Position numbers and translations under genes: made by a program
Notes under the pieces: model-generated
Database searches by the model: none
The model's input: the letters and a program-made list of their open reading frames with translations, nothing else
What the model was told of the DNA's origin: nothing
Shown here: piece after piece, positions 23,110-31,003 of the stretch
Layout: every line of letters begins with the position of its first letter
Numbering within the stretch: position 1 is the stretch's first letter
Assembly (NCBI GenBank): GCA_002337925.1
Contig: DDHB01000061.1
Span: 54,070-85,598 of the forward strand
DNA length: 31,529 bases
Reading direction: 5' to 3'
From: Sporomusaceae bacterium UBA1887
GTDB lineage: Bacteria; Bacillota; Negativicutes; Sporomusales; DSM-15969

Positions 23110-24138
23110 TTGGGAGCAATTATCAAAGTAAAAGATGTTTTAAATGCCTTGGATCAAATAACCGGCGGCAGGTGTGTTAAGCAGCTAGATGATATTTTCA
23201 GCGGAAAAAATAAATTTGTCGTTATGAAGTCATCACATATTCCCGGCAAAGCATGCATGGAATTGCCCGGACTGATTTGTGGAGATTTGGAGGCACGGGT
23301 TAAAAAGCTTGCTGTAACGATGACGCTTACAGAATGCAATATTGAGCTGGCCGGTGCAACGGGAGTTGATGCTATTGTTGCTCACCATCCGATAGTAGAT
23401 GCCGCCAATTCAGGTGGTGTAACACTCAAGGGTTATTTAACCCTATATGGCTTGTCCGTATTTGAGCTGCATGAGGCTTTTCATGGCTTGCATCCTGGCA
23501 TTGCCTATATTCACGGTCATAAGGCTTTTCGTGTGGATATTGCTTACGGTAATATTCCGGGCAATATTTTATATGTTGGCAGGGCACTTGCTGAGGTGCC
23601 GACAATTGGTGCTGTTTTAGACAGGCTGAATGAGTTTATGGGCATGCAGGAAGAAGAAAAAATGCTGCTGACGGAGAAAAATGTGCGCAATTGCCAGGAT
23701 ATTTGTGAGACGAATGTGGCTACAGGGGGGCAACTACTTGTTGGCAGCCGGGAAAACAAAGTAGGAACGGTCATTCATATTTTTCCTCATACCGGTTTTT
23801 CGGTAGAGCATCTTGCAAGGGCGAAACAAGAGCACCCTGAGGCAGATACGGTGATTGCATCGATAAGCAGGGTCGGAAAAGACAGCGATTTAGTGAAAAA
23901 AGCAAAGGAGCTTGGCCTCAATTTCATTGTTGGCAATTCTCATGCTATGGAGATATTGGAGAATGGGCTGCCGCTGGCGATTGCTTTACAAAAAATACTA
24001 CCGGAGGTGGAAGTAGTTCTCTTTCGCGAGCGAATTACCTCAACTCCGCTACATAAAGTCGGTACTAATGCTATCCGGAATTATGCCGATTCTATTTCCC
24101 GGCAATACCTGGTAACGAAGAATAGGGGGGATGAGTAG
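23110..24138 (+). CDS. Nif3-like dinuclear metal-centre protein
   Basis: 342 residues from TTG 23110, which follows AAGGAGGT by about 6 nt. VDAIVAHHPIVDAA (~residues 85-98) is the HHP metal-binding motif of the Nif3/YbgI family, and GNSHAMEILENGLP (~275-288) supplies the C-terminal His/Glu pair. TVIHIFPHTGFS (~215) fits an inserted middle domain. The family is widely conserved and binds two metals; annotations as GTP cyclohydrolase type 2 are doubtful, and the reaction is unknown. It ends 67 bp before an MFS transporter on the same strand, so the two may be co-transcribed. Soluble, cytoplasmic. Confidence 0.8.
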   Translation: MGAIIKVKDVLNALDQITGGRCVKQLDDIFSGKNKFVVMKSSHIPGKACMELPGLICGDLEARVKKLAVTMTLTECNIELAGATGVDAIVAHHPIVDAANSGGVTLKGYLTLYGLSVFELHEAFHGLHPGIAYIHGHKAFRVDIAYGNIPGNILYVGRALAEVPTIGAVLDRLNEFMGMQEEEKMLLTEKNVRNCQDICETNVATGGQLLVGSRENKVGTVIHIFPHTGFSVEHLARAKQEHPEADTVIASISRVGKDSDLVKKAKELGLNFIVGNSHAMEILENGLPLAIALQKILPEVEVVLFRERITSTPLHKVGTNAIRNYADSISRQYLVTKNRGDE

Positions 24139-24205
24139 AGCGCAGCGCCTAAGCAATTTTGCTGAAGCTACGGTGATTTTTGAAAATGATAGGAGGAGTA
24201 AGACA

Positions 24206-25588
24206 ATGGCAACAATAACAGAACGATTAGGAAACCTTCCTTTAGGCAAATTTCACTACCGTCTACTGATGCTGATGGGCTCAGGGATAGCCTTTGAAGC
24301 GCTCGATACCGGCCTTATTGCATTTGTTTTAGCAAAAATGATCGGGGCGTGGAACCTGACACCGGCTCAAATTGGCTTTATCAGCAGCGCCGGTTTACTG
24401 GGAATGGCATTTGGGGCTGTTCTGTCGGGAACACTGGCGGACCGCATTGGCAGGAAAACAATTTTTGTGGCAACTTTGGCAATTTATGCAGTGGGCACCG
24501 GTTTGTGCGGCCTGGCGTGGAACTATGAATCACTGCTGGTATTTCGCTTTCTCGTAGGAGCAGGAGTTGGCGGGCAGCCACCGGTTGCTAATGCGCTGAT
24601 GGGTGAGTATGCGCCTGTCAAGCATCGCGGTAAAATGCTGGTGCTGCAAAACAGCAGCTGGGCATTTGGGTGGCTGCTGGCAGCGGCCCTTGCTTATCTG
24701 GTTATTCCTAAATACGGTTGGCAGCTTGCTTTTTATATCGGCGCTCTCCCGGCACTCGTAGTTGTTTATGTCTGGCGCATATTGCCTGAATCCGCTATGT
24801 ATCTCGTCAGCAAAGGGCGTCACATGGAAGCTCATGTGCTGGTATCCAAAATTGAACAGGAGTTGGGAGTACCGGTAGGTGAACCACCGAAACAAGCAGA
24901 GCTGGTTAGTGCAAGGACGCAAAAATTTAGTTTTCTTGATTTGTGGTCACCGGTATATCTCAGGCGTACAGTTTGCCTGTGGGTGCTTTGGTTTGGCATG
25001 GTATATTCTTACTACGGAATTTTTACCTGGCTGCCGTCTCTCTTAGTGAAAAGCGGACATACACTTATTCGTTCCTTCGAATTCCTTTTGTATATGACGA
25101 TGGCGCAAATTCCAGGCTATTTTACGGCTGCCTATTTTGTTGACAAGATTGGGCGCAAGGCTACGATGGGGTCTATGCTGGCAGTTTGTGCTATTTCGGC
25201 GTATATGTTTGGCAATGCCAAGTCTGCTGAAGAAATTGTGTTATGGGGTTGTATCATGTCCTTTTGCAACCTCGGTGCCTGGGGAATAACGCATGCTTAT
25301 TCGGCAGAACAATATCCCACTCACGCCCGGGCTGCCGGTGTGGGCTGGGCGGCAGCCTGCGGCCGCTTTGGCGGTATTATTGCTCCGATTGCTGTTGGGT
25401 CTCTCATGACAGGGTCTGATCAATATGGCATCGTATTTACCATGTTTACGATTGTACTGGCGATTATTGCAATGGATATTATCTTCCTAGGCAAAGAAAC
25501 CATGAATAAATCGCTTGATGAACTGACTGAAAGTCAGGCGCCAGCTATGGATTTGGCAGCTACGAAAAGTTCAGGCCTAAATGGATAG
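24206..25588 (+). CDS. MFS transporter, metabolite:H+ symporter-like
   Basis: 460 residues, 12 helices. GTLADRIGRKTIF (~residues 75-87) is motif A, repeated in weaker form as YFVDKIGRKATM in the second half. RFLVGAGVGGQPPVANALMGEYAPVKHRGKML matches the sugar/aromatic acid/nicotinate-like branch of MFS. The substrate is not evident. Start 24206 lies about 9 nt after AGGAGG; the frame extends upstream to overlap the Nif3 gene but without a site. Its last 12 bases overlap the end of the convergent hypothetical gene. Confidence 0.85.
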   Translation: MATITERLGNLPLGKFHYRLLMLMGSGIAFEALDTGLIAFVLAKMIGAWNLTPAQIGFISSAGLLGMAFGAVLSGTLADRIGRKTIFVATLAIYAVGTGLCGLAWNYESLLVFRFLVGAGVGGQPPVANALMGEYAPVKHRGKMLVLQNSSWAFGWLLAAALAYLVIPKYGWQLAFYIGALPALVVVYVWRILPESAMYLVSKGRHMEAHVLVSKIEQELGVPVGEPPKQAELVSARTQKFSFLDLWSPVYLRRTVCLWVLWFGMVYSYYGIFTWLPSLLVKSGHTLIRSFEFLLYMTMAQIPGYFTAAYFVDKIGRKATMGSMLAVCAISAYMFGNAKSAEEIVLWGCIMSFCNLGAWGITHAYSAEQYPTHARAAGVGWAAACGRFGGIIAPIAVGSLMTGSDQYGIVFTMFTIVLAIIAMDIIFLGKETMNKSLDELTESQAPAMDLAATKSSGLNG

Positions 25589-25954
25589 AACGGTAACAAT
25601 AAAAATACCGCGCTCGGGCCAGTCGATCCGTACGGAAGGCACACTTAGCGGAATAGACAGTATCACCTGAGACTCCTTGTATATATCCAGGCGTAGCGAA
25701 GCAGCAAGCAGCCCAGGATCGAGAAAAATATTGGTGTCTATTCGGAAAGAGACTTCCTGGCCGCTGCTAGCTATGCTGCCTTCTGTTGCAGCAAGGAGTT
25801 TGCCTGCCTCAACGATACAGGCGAACGGAAAAGCTTCAAGACATTCTAAAGAATCAATATCTCCAGGCAGCAGCAGGGTGCTCTCAAAATAATTGCCAGG
25901 AAGAATTTGAATATCTTTTTCTGCTCTCCACTCGAAATAATAGCTCATATTCAT
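25577..25954 (-). CDS. Hypothetical protein, beta-rich
   Basis: 125 residues; I do not recognise the family. It has no signal peptide or membrane helix. Alternating hydrophobic stretches (FESTLLLPGD, EVSFRIDTNIFL, LRLDIYKESQVILSIPLSVPSVRIDW, GIFIVTVLSI) suggest a small beta-sandwich. ATG 25954 sits 5 nt after GGGAGG, so translation is credible; GTG 25960 in frame is too close to that site. It is convergent with the MFS gene and overlaps its 3' end by 12 bp. A single-gene unit. Confidence 0.6.
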   Translation of the reverse strand: MNMSYYFEWRAEKDIQILPGNYFESTLLLPGDIDSLECLEAFPFACIVEAGKLLAATEGSIASSGQEVSFRIDTNIFLDPGLLAASLRLDIYKESQVILSIPLSVPSVRIDWPERGIFIVTVLSI

Positions 25955-26158
25955 TTGCACCTCCCAAATTTACTTATACTATGAGGGCGCTGTTTCATTG
26001 GTTCCGGCGGCATGTTAAATTCGTGTTTAATCAAGCCGAAAGTGGGATACGCCTGATAAAGTATGGCATATGACTATAAACACTAATGTGCAGCATTGAA
26101 TCGATAGAAGATGGGCAATCTAACTGGAATAGTTTTTTCGCTGGCAGGGAGTATGCGT

Positions 26159-26692
26159 ATGTGGCTCATCTTAGTGTTTCGAATATGTCTTCTCACCGGT
26201 TTCCTGGCTGCCGCATGGAAATGGGCAGACTGGAGGAATTGGGAAAAATATTACCCGACCATTTTATTTGTCATGCTTGTTAATATGAGTGTTGGCTACC
26301 TTGGCTACCATCACTCCTTTTGGATTTTTAACCCTGATGTTCTTGTTAACACTGAGACGGTTGTAGAACTGCTAAACACCTATGTTTCCTTACCGGCAAC
26401 AACCTTGCTGTTCTTATCCCGCTTGCCTTCGCAGGGAGGGCAGCAGCAATGGAAGCACACTTTTTTGTGGGTTTTTATTTATGGGGCAATTGAGGGGATT
26501 GATCATTACTTTATCGGCGGAATTTCTTATGGTCATGGGTGGTCTTATGGTTGTTCGTTGCTTTTTGATTGTGCTATGTTTATCATAATCCGGGTTCATT
26601 ACACCAGGCCGCTGTTGGGCTGGACCATGACTTTGACGGCAGTAACGGGTGTTGTAATTGCATTTAAAATATTTTTGGCGGAAATGAAGTAG
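26159..26692 (+). CDS. CBO0543-family membrane protein
   Basis: 177 residues with about five membrane helices. WADWRNWEKYYPTILFVMLVNMSVGYLGYHHSFWIFNPD and the later VFIYGAIEGIDHYFIGGISYGHGWSYGCSLLFDCAMFIIIR fit the CBO0543 family, which I know mostly from endospore-forming Firmicutes; function unknown. Start is uncertain: ATG 26159 has GGGA 8 nt upstream, while ATG 26153 and ATG 26111 are also in frame. Copy B of the structured repeat begins 6 bp after its stop codon. The ~200 bp upstream hold no clear promoter. Confidence 0.7.
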   Translation: MWLILVFRICLLTGFLAAAWKWADWRNWEKYYPTILFVMLVNMSVGYLGYHHSFWIFNPDVLVNTETVVELLNTYVSLPATTLLFLSRLPSQGGQQQWKHTFLWVFIYGAIEGIDHYFIGGISYGHGWSYGCSLLFDCAMFIIIRVHYTRPLLGWTMTLTAVTGVVIAFKIFLAEMK

Positions 26693-26698
26693 AGCGGA

Positions 26699-26887
26699 TC
26701 TACTTTTGGCATTGCCCCAAAAGTAGCAAAAGGTCTAGGCCTGTCTTCCAATAGCCTTGGGAAATCATCAGCCTACTAAAATTCGTAAACTCGCTACGCT
26801 CAAACAGTACGGATTTCTTAACGTAAGCTGATGATTTCCCATCCTTCGGACCGGCTATTTCCAGAAGGGCCGACAGGAAATGAAGAG
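26699..26887 (+). repeat. Dispersed structured repeat, copy B
   Basis: Direct repeat of 1-190. P1: 26700-26709 with 26717-26726. Lower helix: AATAGCC (26750-26756) with GGCTATT, replacing AAAATAC/GTATTTT of copy A. Main helix: 26759-26776 with 26823-26840, 17 of 18 paired (one C/A mismatch at 26773/26826). The inner helix keeps pairing through one G-T pair. The small hairpin reads TCC-TTC-GGA. Three pairs in the lower helix and three in the main helix changed on both sides in step. It lies 6 bp after a membrane-protein gene and directly before the metQ terminator. Confidence 0.88.
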
Positions 26888-26896
26888 CATAGTAAA

Positions 26897-26927
26897 AAAA
26901 GACCTGCCGACTATAGGCAGGTCTTTT
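26897..26927 (-). terminator. Terminator of the met operon
   Basis: AAAAGACCTGCC (26897-26908) pairs with GGCAGGTCTTTT (26916-26927). On the minus strand it follows the last metQ stop by a few bases and ends in a T run. Confidence 0.88.
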
Positions 26928-26932
26928 CGTAT

Positions 26933-27751
26933 TTACCAGGCCGCAACAACAGAGCCTTTAAAATGTTCCTGAACGAATTTTTTTACATCTTCTGAATGAT
27001 AAGCTTTAACGAATTTCTGGAAGGCAGGATTCTCTTTATCCTTAGTGCGGACGGCAATGATATTGGCATAAGGAGAATTGGGATCTTCCAAAGCTATGGC
27101 ATCTTTAGTCGGTACCAGACCGGCCGTCATGGCATAGTTGGTGTTAATCGCTGCTAAGTCGATATCATCAAGGGAACGGGGAATTTGAGCGGCATCCAGT
27201 TCCTTTATTTTGAGGTTTTTGGTATTTTCAGCAATATCGGTAACCGCTGCTTTCAGACCGGTATTGGGTTTCAGTTTGATCAAGCCAACTTTTTCGAGCA
27301 GCAGCAGGGCGCGTCCGCCATTGGTAGGATCATTAGGGATTGCAATGGTGGCACCAGGCTGGAGCTCATTGATATTCTTTACTTTCTTAGAGTAAATACC
27401 CATTGGGAAGATAACTGTTTTTGCCAGGAAGGAGATTTCATATTTGCGGTCAGCAACGATATTGTCCAGATAAGGCTGGTGCTGGAAGCTGTTTAAGTCA
27501 ATATCGCCTTGGTTAAGAGCAACATTCGGCTGAATATAGTCGTTGAACTCGATTACTTCAATTTTTAAGCCGTCTTTCTCAGCAACCTTTTTAACAAAAT
27601 CCATAATTTCCGCATGGGGACCGGCAGTAACACCGATTTTTATTGGTTTATCATTAGCCGGTTTAGCTGTCTGGCTGCCGCCGCAACCGGTCAGACCCAG
27701 TGAGAATACAACTGCCAGCGTAAGGGCAGTCGATTTTACCCATTTATTCAT
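26933..27751 (-). CDS. metQ: MetQ-like methionine-binding lipoprotein, second copy
   Basis: 272 residues, NLPA/MetQ family. Lipoprotein signal ending in LGLTGCGG. Family text: IKIGVTAGPHAEIMDFVKKVAEKDGLKIEVIEFNDYIQPNVALNQGDID, FQHQPYLD, PNDPTNGGRALLLLEKVGLIKL and AINTNYAMTAGL. It binds methionine or a related compound for the MetN-MetI importer. Start 27751 has GGGAGG 9 nt upstream; 24 bp separate it from the other metQ. It is a clear paralog of that neighbour, diverged mainly in the signal and the binding-site flanks. Confidence 0.9.
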   Translation of the reverse strand: MNKWVKSTALTLAVVFSLGLTGCGGSQTAKPANDKPIKIGVTAGPHAEIMDFVKKVAEKDGLKIEVIEFNDYIQPNVALNQGDIDLNSFQHQPYLDNIVADRKYEISFLAKTVIFPMGIYSKKVKNINELQPGATIAIPNDPTNGGRALLLLEKVGLIKLKPNTGLKAAVTDIAENTKNLKIKELDAAQIPRSLDDIDLAAINTNYAMTAGLVPTKDAIALEDPNSPYANIIAVRTKDKENPAFQKFVKAYHSEDVKKFVQEHFKGSVVAAW

Positions 27752-27775
27752 TGGAAGAGCCTCCCTAGTTTTTAG

Positions 27776-28603
27776 TTAGAACGCAGGTACAACTGCGCCT
27801 TGGTATTTTTCATTGATGAATTTCTTTACGTCTTCAGAAGTCAGCGCTTTGGTCAGCTTCTGAATTTCAGGGCGGTTTTCGTCGCCTTTGCGAACAGTAA
27901 GGATATTAACATAAGGGGAATCATTTTGTTCAATGAACAGCGCATCTTTAGTAGGGACTAATTTGGCTTCCAAAGCGTAGTTAGTATTAATAACGGCAAT
28001 TGCCACATCATCTAAAGCACGGGGCAGTTGAGGTGCTTCCAGTTCAGAAATTTTGAGGTTTTTAGGGTTGTCGGTAACATCTTTAACAGTAGCATTTATG
28101 CCAACGCCGTCTTTCAGTTTAATGAGGCCCGCTTTGGCAAGAAGAGCAAGTGCGCGTCCGCCGTTAGTAGGATCATTGGGAATAGCTACCTGAGCGCCAT
28201 TGGCTATTTCGTTCAGGTTTTTAATTTTCTTAGAGTAAACGCCCATTGGTTCAATATGAACAGCAGCGGTATAAGTGAGCTGCAGATTGCGTTCGGCAGC
28301 GAATTTAGTCAGATAAGGAATGTGCTGGAAGAAGTTAGCATCCAGCTCTTTTTCTGCAACAGCAACATTAGGACGGACATAGTCGGAGAACTCAACGATT
28401 TGCAGATCAATACCATCTTTCTCAAGCAAGGGCTTTACGACCTTTAGAATTTCCGCATGAGGAACTGCAGTTGCACCTACTTTTAGCACTGTTTTAGCTG
28501 TTTGCGCAGGAGCTTTGGCAGAGTTATTGGATGAGCTGCCGCATCCTGCGGCGACAAGAGCCAGAGTAAGCACGGAAATAAGTAAGAGAGCTAATTTTTT
28601 CAT
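27776..28603 (-). CDS. metQ: MetQ-like methionine-binding lipoprotein, first copy
   Basis: 275 residues. Lipoprotein signal ending in LVAAGCGSS. Family blocks include VGATAVPHAEILKVVKPLLEKDGIDLQIVEFSDYVRPN, FFQHIPYL, IPNDPTNGGRALALLAKAGLIKL and AVINTNYALEAKLVPTKDALF. Start 28603 is preceded by AGGAGG. It is third in the metN-metI-metQ-metQ order and lies in tandem with its paralog, so one ATPase/permease pair is probably served by two binding proteins that may differ in affinity or in preference for L- or D-methionine or methionine sulfoxide (inference). Confidence 0.9.
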   Translation of the reverse strand: MKKLALLLISVLTLALVAAGCGSSSNNSAKAPAQTAKTVLKVGATAVPHAEILKVVKPLLEKDGIDLQIVEFSDYVRPNVAVAEKELDANFFQHIPYLTKFAAERNLQLTYTAAVHIEPMGVYSKKIKNLNEIANGAQVAIPNDPTNGGRALALLAKAGLIKLKDGVGINATVKDVTDNPKNLKISELEAPQLPRALDDVAIAVINTNYALEAKLVPTKDALFIEQNDSPYVNILTVRKGDENRPEIQKLTKALTSEDVKKFINEKYQGAVVPAF

Positions 28604-28650
28604 CGTGAATTCCTCCTGAATTTTTAATTTTAGTTTATTATTTTTGGAAT

Positions 28651-29304
28651 TTATTTTTTGTTAAGCCGGCGGGCGAGATAATCTCCCCCCGACTGGACAA
28701 GCTGAACCTGGGCAATAAGGATCACTACCGTTGCCAGCATAATATCGGCCCGGAACCGTTGGTACCCGTAGCGAATAGCCAGGTCACCCAGCCCGCCGCC
28801 GCCAATAGCTCCGGCCATTGCCGAGTAACCGATGAGGCTGATAATGGTAATGGTGAGACCAAGGATAATGGCAGGGAGCGCTTCCGGCAGCAAGACTTTT
28901 TTAATAATTTCCCAGGGGGAGGCTCCCATGGCCTGGGCGGCTTCGATTACGCCGTGATCTACTTCCTTTAAGGCTGCTTCCACAATGCGTCCGACAAAAG
29001 GGATCGCGGCAATACTTAAGGGGACAACCGCCGCATTGGTTCCGATAGAGGTACCGACAATCATGCGGGTGATCGGGATAATAGCGACCATCAGAATGAT
29101 GAAGGGAGTGGAGCGGGCAGCATTGACAATTGCGCCTAACACACTATTTAAAGGGATATTCTCAAGGATGTGTCCTTTATCTGTTGTAACCAGTATGACG
29201 CCTAACGGAATACCGACCAGTGCAGCAACAAAAGCCGAGATCGCTACCATATAAGTAGTTTCCAATAATGCCTCAACCAGCAGCGCGAGCATTTCTTGCG
29301 ACAT
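28651..29304 (-). CDS. metI: Methionine ABC transporter permease
   Basis: 217 residues, five membrane helices, the MetI standard. VVPLSIAAIPFVGRIVEAALKEVDHGVIEAAQAMGASPWEIIKKVLLPEALPAII (~residues 95-150) is the EAA loop that docks on MetN; GAIGGGGLGDLAIRYGYQRF (~165-185) is characteristic. Start 29304, with GAGGTGA upstream, lies inside the 3' end of metN, giving a 32-bp overlap and likely coupled translation. Confidence 0.92.
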   Translation of the reverse strand: MSQEMLALLVEALLETTYMVAISAFVAALVGIPLGVILVTTDKGHILENIPLNSVLGAIVNAARSTPFIILMVAIIPITRMIVGTSIGTNAAVVPLSIAAIPFVGRIVEAALKEVDHGVIEAAQAMGASPWEIIKKVLLPEALPAIILGLTITIISLIGYSAMAGAIGGGGLGDLAIRYGYQRFRADIMLATVVILIAQVQLVQSGGDYLARRLNKK

Positions 29305-30331
29305 AGCCGATCACCTCAATTCCCAAATCTTTTGCCCGTAAATAGTTCAAGGCATTTTCAATATTTTGCTGTTCTCCCGATAGTTCAACGATCAGTGTTC
29401 CAAAAGGAGTGCTTTGAATATGGTCGATATTGCCGTAGAGGATGCTGGTATCTACATTAAAGCGGCGGATCATACCGGCGATAATCGGTTCTCCCGCAGC
29501 ATGCCCGATGAAGGATAAGCGCAGAACCAGGTTTCCATCCTGCAGGGGAGTCGCTGAGAAATTTGTATCAAGGAAGATATCTGGCAAATCGTAGTTAATG
29601 ATGGCCCGGATAAACTCCCGCGTAGTTGCAGATTTTGGTTTTGTAAAGATATCAAGCACCGGTCCTTGCTCAATAATCAAACCACCTTCGATGACTGCGA
29701 CGCGATTGCAAATTTCTTTGATAACCTGCATTTCGTGTGTGATTAAGACAATAGTTAAATTGAGTTTCTCATTAATACTTTTTAATAAATCAAGGATGGA
29801 TTTAGTTGTCTGCGGGTCGAGGGCAGATGTAGCTTCGTCACAGAGCAGCACCAGCGGTTTGCTGGCAAGTGCCCGGGCAATACCTACCCGCTGCTTCTGA
29901 CCGCCGCTAAGCTGTGCCGGATATTGATCTTTCTTATCCGTTAATCCTACCAACTCTAAGAGTGGCAGCACATCGGCAGCGATTTCTGCCTTGCTTTTTC
30001 CGGCCAGCTCTAATGGGAAGGCGACATTCTCATACACAGTACGGGAGGAGAGAAGGTTGAAATGCTGGAAGATCATGCCGATCCTCTTGCGCATATTTCG
30101 TAAATCCTGCTCGCTCATGGTCGTTAATTCCTGATTATCTACCGTTACGGTACCTGTAGTTGGCTGTTCAAGCATATTGATGCAGCGGATAAGTGTACTT
30201 TTACCGGCGCCGCTTTTGCCAATAACGCCGAAAATCTCGCCCTGGTCAACTTTTAGATCTATACCTTTAAGGGCGTCCACTTGTCCGGCGGTACCCTGAT
30301 AGGTTTTAGTAATACCTGACAAATTAATCAT
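29273..30331 (-). CDS. metN: Methionine ABC transporter ATPase
   Basis: 352 residues. Walker A GKSGAGKST, Q-loop FQHFNLLSSRTVYENVAFPLE, signature LSGGQKQRVGIARAL, Walker B VLLCDEATSALDP, switch LITHEMQV. The C-terminal ~90 residues (DGNLVLRLSFIGHAAGEPIIAGMIRRFNVDTSILYGNID) form the NIL domain that binds methionine and gives trans-inhibition of the importer. First gene of the operon, preceded by a SAM-I riboswitch and a consensus promoter. Start 30331 lies 12 nt after AAAGGAG. Confidence 0.93.
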   Translation of the reverse strand: MINLSGITKTYQGTAGQVDALKGIDLKVDQGEIFGVIGKSGAGKSTLIRCINMLEQPTTGTVTVDNQELTTMSEQDLRNMRKRIGMIFQHFNLLSSRTVYENVAFPLELAGKSKAEIAADVLPLLELVGLTDKKDQYPAQLSGGQKQRVGIARALASKPLVLLCDEATSALDPQTTKSILDLLKSINEKLNLTIVLITHEMQVIKEICNRVAVIEGGLIIEQGPVLDIFTKPKSATTREFIRAIINYDLPDIFLDTNFSATPLQDGNLVLRLSFIGHAAGEPIIAGMIRRFNVDTSILYGNIDHIQSTPFGTLIVELSGEQQNIENALNYLRAKDLGIEVIGYVARNARAAG

Positions 30332-30357
30332 GGTTATAGTTGCTCCTTTCTAAAAAA

Positions 30358-30513
30358 CAAAAAACCTCTTCGACAAAGACGAAGAGGTAGTTAACCTTTT
30401 AATCTTCATCTGCCGGGATAAACTCCCGTGGAATTGGCACCGTTTTCACATTGCTGTGATTGGTTGCCGCGGCGTCATAGGGCCATTCCCTCAGCCAACT
30501 CTTGATGAAATGA
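30358..30513 (-). promoter_or_regulatory. SAM-I (S-box) riboswitch with terminator
   Basis: Read on the minus strand: TCATCAAGAGTTGGCTGAGG at the 5' end, ATGACGCCGCGGCAACC in the middle, GGTGCCAATTCC and a closing GGCAGATGAAGAT, all hallmarks of the SAM-I aptamer (30511-30401). The terminator ACCTCTTCG / CGAAGAGGT (30388-30364) with a T run down to 30358 follows. High SAM should stop transcription of the methionine uptake operon. Confidence 0.95.
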
Positions 30514-30538
30514 GTTTTCTATGTAGTTGATGTAACAA

Positions 30539-30567
30539 ATAGTATCATGGTAGTGTAAACATGTCAA
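30539..30567 (-). promoter_or_regulatory. Promoter of the met operon
   Basis: On the minus strand TTGACA (30567-30562), 17-bp spacer, TACTAT (30544-30539), about 25 bp before the SAM-I aptamer. Confidence 0.8.
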
Positions 30568-30688
30568 GTAAAAAAATATCACTTTATTTATCACAAAGTA
30601 AAGAAAAAAAGGATTAAAGACAGGAAAAAGATGTTTATACTAGAATAGTAATTACAATGAAAAGAAATCCAGTGAAGGAGCGATGACC

Positions 30689-31003
30689 ATGACGGTCAAT
30701 CCGAAATTAAAGGATGCCCTGACAGATCAGTTGTTTAAGGCAGTTTTAGCACTCCAGTCAGAGGAAGAATGCTATCAGTTTTTTGAGGATATTTGTACAA
30801 TCAGCGAATTAAAGTCACTGGCCCAGCGCCTGGAAGTAGCCCGCATGCTGCAGGAAGGCCATATTTATGACGATATTGTCCTCCGGACGGGAGCAAGCAC
30901 AGCAACGATCAGCCGGGTCAAACGATGCTTGCACTATGGAGCGGATGGTTATAAGGTGATCCTGGACCGTTTAAAAGATACAGCTGATGGGGGAGACGCA
31001 TAA
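30689..31003 (+). CDS. yerC: YerC/YecD-type TrpR-like regulator
   Basis: 104 residues, the family's usual size. ISELKSLAQRLEVARMLQEGHIYDDIVLRTGASTATISRVKRCLHYGADGY (~40-90) is the TrpR-like helix-turn-helix typical of YerC/YecD proteins. ATG 30689 is chosen because AAGGAG (30674-30679) lies 9 nt upstream; ATG 30683 is only 3 nt away from it. It abuts hisZ (TAA immediately followed by ATG), which suggests a role in controlling histidine biosynthesis (inference from context). Confidence 0.85.
   Translation: MTVNPKLKDALTDQLFKAVLALQSEEECYQFFEDICTISELKSLAQRLEVARMLQEGHIYDDIVLRTGASTATISRVKRCLHYGADGYKVILDRLKDTADGGDA

Noticed and set aside
26933..28603. One metQ gene split by a frameshift
   Set aside because: Each copy has its own ribosome binding site, signal peptide, full domain and stop codon.
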